Source: Clostridia bacterium (lineage in GTDB: Bacteria; Bacillota; Clostridia; Christensenellales; CALWSW01). Taken from it: a stretch of DNA of 5,851 bases. This document shows positions 1 through 5,632 of this stretch, one piece after another. How positions within the stretch are numbered: position 1 is the stretch's first letter; each line of letters opens with the position of its first letter. Location: positions 3,683 to 9,533 of the forward strand of contig JAHZEH010000059.1 of NCBI GenBank assembly GCA_019421925.1. Direction: 5' to 3'. Below the pieces are notes generated by a model. It saw only the letters and a program-made list of their open reading frames with translations, did no database searches and had not been told where the DNA came from. The position numbers were made by a program, and so were the translations under genes.

Positions 1-677
1 TGGTCGGAGGCCACGCCCGCCGTGACATAGGCGTTGATCTCATTGCCCGAAAGGCCCGGGGCATGTCCGTCCATGCGTCCGCCGCAGCGGCGTGCGCAGC
101 ACAGCTTGCGCATGATCTCCCCGTCCGCCCGCACGGTGCCAAAGGCGTTCATCATCTCAGCCAGGCCCAGCACTCTGGGGTTTTCGTAATATTTCTCCAG
201 CTCCCGGGGCCCCAGCGCCGCCCCCGCCTCATCCAGGTTTGTAGCGGGCACACAGGAGGGCAGCATCAAAAACACGTCCAGCGCCAGGTCCTCCGTGGTG
301 CGCAGCATATACTCAATCCCGGCTGTGCCTGCCACATTGGCAATCTCATGGGGATCTGCGGCAACCGCCGTGGTGCCGTGGGGCAGCACAGCCCGTTCAA
401 ACTCAGGCGGCGCGATCATGGAGCTCTCCAGGTGGATGTGTCCGTCGATCAGGCCGGGGCAGACATAGGCGTTCCCCAGCTCCACCTCCGTCCTCCCCCG
501 ATAGCTGCCCACACCCACAATGCAGCCGTCCTCAATCGCCACGTCGCCCCGCTCGATCTCCTCCGTAAACACGTTGACCACCCTGGCGTTTTTGAGCACC
601 AGGGCGGGGAGCGTCTCCCCCCTCGCTGCCAAAACCCGGTCCCTCATCCTCTCCTCATCCCACACGAGCTTCCTCAT
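1..677 (-). CDS. ade: Adenine deaminase, N-terminal part (cut by the left window edge)
   Basis: Adenine deaminase of the amidohydrolase superfamily hydrolyses adenine to hypoxanthine and ammonia in purine salvage, in the cytoplasm. The first 225 codons are visible. Seen: start MRKLVWDEER; an N-terminal beta segment (about residues 25-70); GLIDGHIHLESSM with the H80-x-H82 metal pair; the family signature DPHEIANV (108-115); CVPAT (142-146); GLAEMMN with E174, the likely metal-bridging glutamate; DGHAPGLSG with H205; and SDH at the very edge, where the next metal-ligand histidine begins. The combination of DPHEIANV and GHAPGLSG separates Ade from other amidohydrolases. The start at 677 is chosen because an AGGAGGG ribosome binding site lies 3 bases upstream of it; an ATG at 690 is out of frame. 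The gene has its own promoter and stands apart from the fatty-acid operon. Full-length family members have roughly 570-600 residues, so over half is missing. No frameshift was seen. Confidence 0.95.
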   Translation of the reverse strand, partial: MRKLVWDEERMRDRVLAARGETLPALVLKNARVVNVFTEEIERGDVAIEDGCIVGVGSYRGRTEVELGNAYVCPGLIDGHIHLESSMIAPPEFERAVLPHGTTAVAADPHEIANVAGTAGIEYMLRTTEDLALDVFLMLPSCVPATNLDEAGAALGPRELEKYYENPRVLGLAEMMNAFGTVRADGEIMRKLCCARRCGGRMDGHAPGLSGNEINAYVTAGVASD

Positions 678-680
678 GGC

Positions 681-687
681 CCCTCCT
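681..687 (-). promoter_or_regulatory. Ribosome binding site of ade
   Basis: The minus strand reads AGGAGGG with GCC between it and the ATG at 677. The spacing is short, but the match to the anti-Shine-Dalgarno sequence is strong. It decides the start, because the nearby ATG at 690 overlaps this site and is in another frame. Confidence 0.7.
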
Positions 688-712
688 CATCCATCCACAT
701 AAAATTGAATTG

Positions 713-721
713 AGTATACCA
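713..721 (-). promoter_or_regulatory. Extended -10 promoter of ade
   Basis: The minus strand carries TGTGTGGTATACT. The -10 hexamer TATACT (718-713) differs from TATAAT at one base, and it is preceded by the TGn extended -10 element (TGG, 721-719). No good -35 is seen at 16-18 bases; the best is TTCCTT. That is usual for extended -10 promoters in Firmicutes. A transcript would start near 706 and have a leader of about 30 bases, too short for a riboswitch. The position between the terminator at 805-829 and ade supports independent transcription of ade. Confidence 0.6.
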
Positions 722-804
722 CACAAGCCTCCCCAAAGGAAAGGCCCGTTCAAAGACAGACCCCTCCCAATCACAAACCGGCTCCATCTGCGCCCCGGAC
801 ACGC

Positions 805-829
805 AAAAAGGGGCCGAAGCCCCTTTTTT
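805..829 (-). terminator. Rho-independent terminator of the fab/acc operon, UUCG loop
   Basis: The minus strand reads GGGGC-TTCG-GCCCC followed by TTTTT, with an A-tract in front. The 5-bp GC stem (810-814 with 819-823) is extended by five A-T pairs. The loop closing C(UUCG)G is the very stable tetraloop class. On the plus strand the loop would be CGAA, but a T-run is present on that side too (824-829), so it could also stop plus-strand transcription. It ends the fabZ-acc-degV-lipoprotein unit and insulates ade. Confidence 0.9.
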
Positions 830-860
830 ACATCCATAGCGGCAGCGCCGCCCATACCCT

Positions 861-873
861 GTGTACCATACAC
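861..873. repeat. Short perfect inverted repeat GTGTA-N3-TACAC
   Basis: GTGTACCATACAC has 5-bp arms around CCA. It lies about 30 bases before the terminator in the operon's direction of transcription. It could be a small hairpin in RNA or a chance palindrome. No regulator is suggested by the sequence. Confidence 0.4.
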
Positions 874-945
874 GCCGCGGGTCGCCCCAACCGGCACGCC
901 CTCCGGCACACATCCCAGCCTTTTCCATCCCCTCACTCTCTGAAG

Positions 946-986
946 CCCTTTCCTGTCATCTACTACCGCCGGGCGCACAGAAAGGG
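946..986. repeat. Imperfect inverted repeat (10-bp stem, one bulge)
   Basis: CCCTTTCCTGT (946-956) pairs with ACAGAAAGGG (977-986), leaving one bulged C and a 20-base loop. There is no T-run after it on either strand, so it is not an intrinsic terminator. It would form a hairpin in the 3' end of the operon mRNA. Confidence 0.5.
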
Positions 987-1002
987 ATTCCAAATCAGGG
1001 AG

Positions 1003-1055
1003 CCCTGGTTTGACAGTCCTGGATGCACAGAAAATGCAGAAAACCGGAACCAGGG
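1003..1055. repeat. Perfect 8-bp inverted repeat with 37-base spacer
   Basis: CCCTGGTT (1003-1010) is exactly complementary to AACCAGGG (1048-1055). The spacer contains ATGCA twice as a direct repeat (in ATGCACAG and ATGCAGAA). It may form a long hairpin about 30 bases after the lipoprotein stop codon. An 8-bp match over this distance could also be chance. Confidence 0.4.
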
Positions 1056-1084
1056 GAATCACAGTCAATGGGCCGGCCCTTCTC

Positions 1085-1765
1085 TCACTGCTTGGCGAGT
1101 TTATAACTCACAAGGGATTGATCGGTCAGCAGGATACTCTGGCCGTCAAACTCCAGCGAGTAGACGGTCATGATCCCGTTGCTGCTGACATAGAGCACAT
1201 AGGCGCCGTCGCGCAGAAGGAGCTGATATTCCAGGGGGACCGGTTCCCCATCGTCCACCTGCATGCTGCCGCCCCCGACGCCGTCGAATTCATAGGTGGT
1301 CACGCCCACGCCAGAGCTGTCCGGCCGGTACACGTAGGAGCCTTCGAGCAGGGCTGACACAAACTCCGTCTCCATCAGCTCCTCCTCGGGGAGGACAGCC
1401 TGGGTCTCCAGCAGGGTGATGGCCTCCTCCACCCTCGCATTCTCTGCCGCCACATCCTCGCGCAGACCGGCGATCTCCGTGAGATAGGCGTCCACGTCCG
1501 TCCCGCTCCCCTTCTGGGAGAGGGACGCCAAGGTCTCCCTGGCCCCCTCGACGGCCGTCCTCAGCTCATCCAAAGCAGCGGTGTAGTCCTCGTCGGCCGC
1601 CAGGGCGCTCTCCCCCAGGGTCTTCGCCAAAGCGTTGTATTCCTCCACCAGCGCCGTGCAGTCCTCGCCTGCCCGGGCCAGCTTTTCCTCCGGCACGCCC
1701 CCGCACCCCGCGGCGCAAAGCGCCAGCAGCACACAGAGCAGCATAACCGTCATGCGTCTCAACAT
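1085..1765 (-). CDS. Putative secreted lipoprotein of unknown function
   Basis: 226 residues. I do not recognise the family. Seen: a signal peptide with MLRRMT, a hydrophobic core at about 7-19, and a lipobox-like CAAGC ending at C21. The -3 residue is A rather than the usual L/V/I, so lipidation is likely but not certain. Residues 25-135 are acidic and strongly helical with heptad-like stretches (for example LREDVAAENARVEEAI), probably a coiled coil. Residues about 142-226 alternate hydrophobic and polar residues with glycine turns, suggesting a small beta-sheet or lipocalin-like fold (GVGVTTYEFDG, YVLYVSSNGIMTVYSLEFDG). The ATG start at 1765 is chosen over a longer frame beginning TTG at 1942, because it has an AAAGGAGG site 7-8 bases upstream and begins with the signal peptide; the longer version would overlap degV by about 150 bases. 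It lies 25 bases after the DegV stop with no terminator between, so it is probably the last gene of the operon. It should be anchored outside the cytoplasmic membrane. Confidence 0.8.
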   Translation of the reverse strand: MLRRMTVMLLCVLLALCAAGCGGVPEEKLARAGEDCTALVEEYNALAKTLGESALAADEDYTAALDELRTAVEGARETLASLSQKGSGTDVDAYLTEIAGLREDVAAENARVEEAITLLETQAVLPEEELMETEFVSALLEGSYVYRPDSSGVGVTTYEFDGVGGGSMQVDDGEPVPLEYQLLLRDGAYVLYVSSNGIMTVYSLEFDGQSILLTDQSLVSYKLAKQ

Positions 1766-1773
1766 AGGAGGCC

Positions 1774-1780
1774 CTCCTTT
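1774..1780 (-). promoter_or_regulatory. Ribosome binding site of the lipoprotein gene
   Basis: The minus strand reads AAAGGAGG ending 7-8 bases before the ATG at 1765, a near-ideal site. It supports the short start that puts the signal peptide at the N-terminus. Confidence 0.75.
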
Positions 1781-1790
1781 CCGCCGCGCC

Positions 1791-2618
1791 CTATTCGGGC
1801 ATGCTCTCCCAGACGACCGCACATACCCCCAGACCCAGGTGTATGCCCAGGACAGGGCCCGCCGAGCGCATCTGGAGCGGCACCTTGGGAAAACGGCGCG
1901 CCAATTCCTCACACAGCAGCCGGGCGGCTTTCTGGTCAGCAATGTTGTGGACGATGAGCGCCTTGGGGTTGGGGGACACGCAGTCCGCCATCTGGCGGAT
2001 GAGCTCGTTCCGGCCCCTGGCCTTGCCGCTGGACACCACGCCCCCGTCCACGCACTGAAACATGGGGCGCACGTTCAGGATGGTGCCCACCGACTGGCGC
2101 ACGATCCCCAGCCGGCCGCTTCTGCGCAGGGGGCCCATGTCGCTGACGGAGAACACGATGCCGATGGACTCGCGCATCTCCCGCAGCTTCTCTGCAATGG
2201 TGAGGGCGTCCAGCCCGGAGGCAATCAGCTCCACCGCCTCCCGCACCAGCAGATAGGCGCCGCCCGCCACCGAGCGGGTATCTACCAGGTGGATGCGCTC
2301 GCTGCCCAGCTCATGCTTGGCGATCGAGGCGCTGCTGTAAGTTCCCGACAGCCGGGAGGAGATGGTCAGGCATATAATATCATAACCCTTTTGGAGCAGC
2401 TCTTCAAAGGTGCTCATAAAGGTGGAGAGCATGGTCTGGGAGGTCGTAAACACCCGCCCGGAGTTGACCAGCTTCTCAAAGGGTCCGTTCCCGTCGACAA
2501 AAGTCTCGTTGAAAATATGCCCGTCGGAGGTATAGCTCATGGGCACCATATAGACCCCCATCCTGCGGGCCTCCTGGCGGGTCAGGTAGGCGCTGCTGTC
2601 CGTCACGATGGCTATCAT
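1791..2618 (-). CDS. DegV family fatty-acid-binding protein (FakB-like)
   Basis: 275 residues, a normal length for DegV proteins. Members bind a long-chain fatty acid; the FakB members present it to the kinase FakA, giving acyl-phosphate for phospholipid synthesis. Seen in order: IVTDSSAYL (4-12), TTSQ (58-61), TISSRLSGTYSSA (85-97), DTRSVAGG (113-120), the PLRRSGRLG stretch (163-171), LNVRPMF (181-187), GKARGRNELI (198-207) and GPVLGIHLGLG (254-264). T59 and S87/S88 sit where DegV proteins hold the fatty-acid carboxyl. Departures from the common family pattern: LRRGGR appears as LRRSGR, KP as RP, and HTGPG as HLGLG, though H260 is kept. The ATG overlaps the accA stop as ATGA, with GGGGTGG upstream inside the accA end. 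This suggests translational coupling to carboxylase synthesis. Family assignment is firm. Which lipid it binds, and whether it serves a FakA, cannot be read here: no fakA is in the window. Confidence 0.93.
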   Translation of the reverse strand: MIAIVTDSSAYLTRQEARRMGVYMVPMSYTSDGHIFNETFVDGNGPFEKLVNSGRVFTTSQTMLSTFMSTFEELLQKGYDIICLTISSRLSGTYSSASIAKHELGSERIHLVDTRSVAGGAYLLVREAVELIASGLDALTIAEKLREMRESIGIVFSVSDMGPLRRSGRLGIVRQSVGTILNVRPMFQCVDGGVVSSGKARGRNELIRQMADCVSPNPKALIVHNIADQKAARLLCEELARRFPKVPLQMRSAGPVLGIHLGLGVCAVVWESMPE

Positions 2619-3397
2619 GGTTCGTCCACCCCAATCTTTCGGAATTTCTCATAACGCCGCTGGAGCAGTTCTCCTGTCTCCAGCTTCTCCAGCCGGTCCA
2701 GCGTCTCGGAGAGCGCCTGCGCGATCACCGGATAAACGGGGGTGAAATCCCCGCCGTTCTCGGGAAATACCCGCTCCACCACGCCGAAGGAGAGCAAATC
2801 GCCGGCGGTCAGGCGCAGCCGCTCGCTGGCCTCCTGGGTGCGGGAGGAGTCCTTCCACAGGATACTGGCGCATCCCTCGGGGGAGATGACGGAGTACACG
2901 GCGTTTTCCATCATCCATACCTCGTCGGCCACGGCCAGCGCCAGCGCGCCGCCGCTCCCTCCCTCGCCGATCAGCAGGGAGATCACGGGGCACCGGAGGG
3001 CCATCATCTCCATGAGGTTCTCAGCGATAGCCTGGCCCTGGCCCCGCTCCTCCGCGCCGATGCCGCAGTAGGCCCCCGAGGTGTCCACAATGCAGATCAC
3101 CGGCCTGCCGAACTTCTCGGCCAGCTTCATCTGGCGCAGAGCCTTGCGGTAGCCCTCCGGGTGGGCGGAGCCGAAATTACGGCGGATCTTCTCATTGGTG
3201 TCCCTGCCCTTCTCCAGGGCGACAACCGTCACCGGCCTCCGCCCCAGGCGGGCTATTCCGGCAATCACCGCCTGATCGTCACCAAACCTGCGGTCGCCGT
3301 GCATCTCCAGGAAATCGGTGAAAATCTGGGAGAGATAGCACTGAGCGGTCGGCCTGCCCGAGGCCCGCGCGGCGCACAGGCGTTCATAGGCGTTCAT
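2615..3397 (-). CDS. accA: Acetyl-CoA carboxylase carboxyltransferase, subunit alpha
   Basis: With AccD this forms the cytoplasmic carboxyltransferase that moves CO2 from carboxybiotin on AccB to acetyl-CoA, giving malonyl-CoA for fatty-acid synthesis. 260 residues of crotonase-like fold. Seen: HGDRRFGDDQAVIAGIARLG (33-52), FGSAHPEGYRKALRQMKLAE (75-94), IVDTSGAYCGIGAEERGQG (103-121), GEGGSGGALALAVADEV (144-160) with the oxyanion-type glycines, and YSVISPEGCASILWKD (168-183). The E. coli protein has 319 residues; the difference is mostly N-terminal, a shortening common in clostridial AccA. DTSGAYCG replaces the enterobacterial DTPGAYPG, also as I recall from clostridia. The start is supported by AAAGGAGGGG (3412-3403), 5 bases upstream and within the accD coding end. 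The start overlaps the accD stop as ATGA, and its own stop overlaps the degV start in the same way. Confidence 0.97.
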   Translation of the reverse strand: MNAYERLCAARASGRPTAQCYLSQIFTDFLEMHGDRRFGDDQAVIAGIARLGRRPVTVVALEKGRDTNEKIRRNFGSAHPEGYRKALRQMKLAEKFGRPVICIVDTSGAYCGIGAEERGQGQAIAENLMEMMALRCPVISLLIGEGGSGGALALAVADEVWMMENAVYSVISPEGCASILWKDSSRTQEASERLRLTAGDLLSFGVVERVFPENGGDFTPVYPVIAQALSETLDRLEKLETGELLQRRYEKFRKIGVDEP

Positions 3398-3398
3398 A
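3379..3398. repeat. Tandem 10-bp duplication at the accA start
   Basis: GGCGTTCATA occurs twice back to back. On the coding strand this gives ATGAACGCCT twice, so a second ATG (at 3387) follows the true accA ATG (3397), shifted by 10 bases and out of frame. The true start is the first one: it is in frame with AccA, has correct spacing to the ribosome binding site, and overlaps the accD stop. Confidence 0.85.
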
Positions 3399-4260
3399 GC
3401 GTCCCCTCCTTTCCGTGCAGGAACAGGAGGGTGTGGAGATAAGCCCGCTGCTCCCTGCGGTCCACAATGCCGTCGAGGAACCCCCGGTGCAGCAAAAATT
3501 CCGCCTGCTGGAAGCCCTCAGGGAGGGATTGGCGGATGGTCTGTTCAATAACCCTGGGCCCCGCAAAACAGATAAGGGCCCGGGGTTCGGCCAAAATAAC
3601 GTCGGCCTCCATGGCAAAGCTGGCCGTGACGCCGCCGGAAGTGGGGTCGGTCAGGACGGCGGCATAGAGCAGCCCCGCGTCGCTGTGCCGGCGGACCGCG
3701 CCGCTGGTCTTGGCCATCTGCATGAGGGAAAAGATGCCCTCCTGCATGCGCGCGCCGCCTGATACGGTGAAGCCCACGACGGGCAGGCGTTCCCCCAGGG
3801 CGTATTCAAACAGGCGGGTGATCTTCTCGCCCACCACGCTCCCCATGCTGCCCATCATGAAGTCCGGGTTCATGGCGAAGAGGGCGCAGGGGAATCCGCC
3901 GATCCTCCCCCGGCCTGTGAGCACGCCCTCCTCCTCTCCGCTGTTTTCCTGGGCCTTCTCCAGCTTCTTCTCATAGCCGGGGAAACCGATGCGGTTGAAG
4001 GAGCGCAGCTCCCTGTCAAACTCCTCAAAGGAGCCCTCGTCCAGGAGCTTGGTCAGACGCCATCTGGGCCCGATGCGGAAGTGATGGGAGCAGTGCCCGC
4101 AGACATAGAGGCTGTCCTCCAGGTCCCGCACAAACAGCACCTTGTGGCAGCGGGGGCAGGCCACGCAGGGCTCCTCCCCGGTCGCGCCGGTGCCGGGGAG
4201 CGCGCCCTCCCCATGCTCCAGGTCGTTTTTTGGTTTTTTAAACAGGTCTTTGGTCAGCAT
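3394..4260 (-). CDS. accD: Acetyl-CoA carboxylase carboxyltransferase, subunit beta
   Basis: Partner of AccA in the carboxyltransferase. 288 residues, close to the usual size. Seen: a zinc ribbon, C35-x2-C38-x15-C54-x2-C57, with the same spacing as the E. coli enzyme; DEGSFEEFD (74-82); GFPGYEKKL (92-100); MNPDFMMGSMGSVVGEK (130-146); SGGARMQEGIFSLMQMAKTS (167-186); TDPTSGGVTASFAM (204-217); AEPRALICFAGPRVIEQTIR (224-243); and LPEGFQQAEFLL (246-257). These are the carboxyltransferase crotonase-fold motifs with the acyl-CoA oxyanion glycines. Residues about 10-30 form a variable linker before the zinc ribbon. The ATG at 4260 lies 6 bases after the accC stop. The only upstream ribosome binding site is weak (a GGGAAGG-like sequence about 15 bases away), so translation probably relies on coupling to accC. 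Its last codons (KEG) carry the accA ribosome binding site. Confidence 0.97.
   Translation of the reverse strand: MLTKDLFKKPKNDLEHGEGALPGTGATGEEPCVACPRCHKVLFVRDLEDSLYVCGHCSHHFRIGPRWRLTKLLDEGSFEEFDRELRSFNRIGFPGYEKKLEKAQENSGEEEGVLTGRGRIGGFPCALFAMNPDFMMGSMGSVVGEKITRLFEYALGERLPVVGFTVSGGARMQEGIFSLMQMAKTSGAVRRHSDAGLLYAAVLTDPTSGGVTASFAMEADVILAEPRALICFAGPRVIEQTIRQSLPEGFQQAEFLLHRGFLDGIVDRREQRAYLHTLLFLHGKEGTL
3403..3412 (-). promoter_or_regulatory. Ribosome binding site of accA inside the accD end
   Basis: AAAGGAGGGG on the minus strand is read as codons Lys-Glu-Gly near the AccD C-terminus and lies 5 bases before the accA ATG. It is stronger than the site in front of accD, consistent with at least equal translation of the two subunits of the complex. 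Confidence 0.75.
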
Positions 4261-4266
4261 GCTTGA

Positions 4267-5604
4267 TTAGTGCACCTTCCCGGCCAAAAAGGCCGTCGTA
4301 TAGCTTCCGTCCAGGAATGCGGGCGCGGAGAGCAGCTCGGTCTGAAACTCCCCCGTGTGCTCGACGCCCTCGATCACCAGCTCGCACAGGGCGGCCTGCA
4401 TCTTGCGGATGGCCTCTGAGCGGGTCTTGGCCGAGACGATGAGCTTGCCGATCATGGAGTCGTAGAAGGGGGGCACCACATAGTCCTGGTAGAGGGCGGT
4501 GTCAAAACGCACCTGGGGTCCGCCGGGCACATGGAGCAGCACCACCTTGCCGCAGCTTGGCCGGAAGTTCTCCAGGGGATTCTCCGCGTTGATGCGGCAC
4601 TCGATGGCGTGGCAGGAGAAACCGACCTCCTCCTGGGAGAAGTCCAGGGGCAACCCCGCGGCGATGCGGATCTGCCACTTGACCAGGTCCACCCCCGTCA
4701 CCATCTCCGTGACCGGATGCTCCACCTGGAGACGGGTGTTCATCTCCATGAAATAGAACTCACCGGTTTTGTCCAGCAGGAATTCCAGCGTTCCCGCGCC
4801 CAGATAGCCCGCTGCCCGCGCAGCGCGGACGCTGCACTCCATGAGCCGCTGGCGCAGAGCGCCGTCAACGGCGGGGGAGGGGCTCTCCTCCAGCATTTTC
4901 TGATTCCGGCGCTGCATGGAGCAGTCCCTCTCCCCCAGGCACACCACATTCCCCTCGTGGTCGCAGAGAATCTGCATCTCGATATGCTTGACGTCCGTCA
5001 GATACCTCTCCAGATAGCAGGCCCCATCCCCGAAGGCGGCCTGAGCCTCGGCAAAAGCGGCCTGATAGGCGTTCTCCAGCTCGCTCTCCCTGCGCACAAT
5101 GCGGATACCCCTGCCGCCGCCGCCCGCCCGGGCCTTGATCATAAGGGGATAGCCCACCTCCGCGGCCTGCCGCTTGGCGTCCTCCCCGTCCCTGAGCAGG
5201 CCGCTGCCCGGGATGACGGGAACGCCGGCGGCCTTCATGGTGCGCCTCGCCTCGTCCTTGTCCCCCATGGACGTGATGACCCTGGGGGGCGGGCCGATAA
5301 ATGTCAGGCCAAACTGGCCGCACAGCCCGGCGAAGCGGGCGTTCTCCGAGAGCAGGCCATAGCCCGGGTGCACCGCCTGGGCCCCCGAGAGCTTGGCCGC
5401 CGTCAGGATGGCGGGGATATTGAGATAGCTGTCCCTGACCGCGGCGGGCCCGATGCAGTAGCTCTCATCCGCCAGGGACACATGCAGCGCCCCCTGGTCG
5501 GCCTCGGAAAAGACGGCGACCGTGGAGATGCCCATCTCCTTGCAGGCCCGTATGATGCGCACGGCGATCTCGCCGCGGTTGGCAATCAGTAGTTTGGAAA
5601 ACAA
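4267..5604 (-). CDS. accC: Acetyl-CoA carboxylase, biotin carboxylase subunit
   Basis: Carboxylates the biotin of AccB using ATP and bicarbonate, the first half-reaction of malonyl-CoA synthesis. 445 residues, the usual length. Seen: LIANRGEIAVRIIRA (6-20); VHPGYGLLSENARFA (78-92); MGDK with K116; MIKARAGGGGRGIR (155-168), the ATP-grasp glycine loop with K157; E199 and H207; GERDCSMQRRNQK (224-236) with K236; the active-site stretch FMEMNTRLQVEHPVTEM (285-301) with E287, N289, R291 and E295; then the C-terminal domain with HAIECRINAE (332-341) and VPPFYDSMIGKLI (377-389). Catalytic residues match the E. coli enzyme with a shift of one or two. Small departures are KARAGG for KASGGG in the loop and SCGK for SPGK near 350-353. 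The start codon is TTG; there is no in-frame ATG or GTG between the upstream stop and it, and the protein begins exactly where the family does. It lies 28 bases after fabZ. Confidence 0.97.
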   Translation of the reverse strand: MFSKLLIANRGEIAVRIIRACKEMGISTVAVFSEADQGALHVSLADESYCIGPAAVRDSYLNIPAILTAAKLSGAQAVHPGYGLLSENARFAGLCGQFGLTFIGPPPRVITSMGDKDEARRTMKAAGVPVIPGSGLLRDGEDAKRQAAEVGYPLMIKARAGGGGRGIRIVRRESELENAYQAAFAEAQAAFGDGACYLERYLTDVKHIEMQILCDHEGNVVCLGERDCSMQRRNQKMLEESPSPAVDGALRQRLMECSVRAARAAGYLGAGTLEFLLDKTGEFYFMEMNTRLQVEHPVTEMVTGVDLVKWQIRIAAGLPLDFSQEEVGFSCHAIECRINAENPLENFRPSCGKVVLLHVPGGPQVRFDTALYQDYVVPPFYDSMIGKLIVSAKTRSEAIRKMQAALCELVIEGVEHTGEFQTELLSAPAFLDGSYTTAFLAGKVH

Positions 5605-5614
5605 ATCCGTTCGT

Positions 5615-5620
5615 CCCCTT
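5615..5620 (-). promoter_or_regulatory. Ribosome binding site for the TTG start of accC
   Basis: AAGGGG on the minus strand is followed by 10 bases and then TTG. Both the moderate match and the rather long spacing suggest modest initiation. It decides the TTG as the accC start, as no other start codon lies in frame between here and the in-frame stop upstream. Confidence 0.6.
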
Positions 5621-5632
5621 ACTCCGAAGATA

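Larger units (their letters stand above)
830..1084. other. Gene-free stretch between the lipoprotein gene and the terminator
   Basis: This 255-base stretch lies between the lipoprotein stop and the operon terminator, so it would be the long 3' untranslated end of the operon mRNA. No open frame here has both a convincing ribosome binding site and a recognisable product; the minus-strand frames run on through the terminator and into ade. It holds three inverted repeats (861-873, 946-986 and 1003-1055), described separately. A perfect plus-strand TTGACA at 1010-1015 has no matching -10 at 16-18 bases. Confidence 0.6.

Noticed and set aside
678..712. Possible purine riboswitch ahead of ade
   Set aside because: The inferred leader is only about 30 bases, too short for an aptamer, and no aptamer or second terminator hairpin is seen between promoter and start.
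63..713. Plus-strand open frame of 216 codons opposite ade
   Set aside because: The minus strand codes for a clear adenine deaminase in this stretch; the plus frame is its shadow.
1010..1015. Perfect TTGACA -35 element on the plus strand
   Set aside because: No acceptable -10 hexamer at 16-18 bases and no plus-strand gene downstream.
655..1068. Minus-strand open frames of 137 and 84 codons (655-1068 and 674-928)
   Set aside because: Both run through the strong terminator at 805-829 and into the ade promoter and start. They have no recognisable motifs and no good ribosome binding site.
1766..1942. Longer start (TTG at 1942) for the lipoprotein gene
   Set aside because: It would overlap degV by about 150 bases and bury the signal peptide inside the protein; the ATG at 1765 has a strong ribosome binding site.
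1635..2654. Long plus-strand open frame of 339 codons
   Set aside because: It lies opposite degV and the lipoprotein gene, has His/Gly/Ala-rich composition typical of the antisense of G+C-rich genes, and shows no family motif.
4531..5592. Long plus-strand open frame of 353 codons opposite accC
   Set aside because: Antisense shadow of a strongly conserved gene, with low-complexity His/Leu/Gly/Ala-rich composition.
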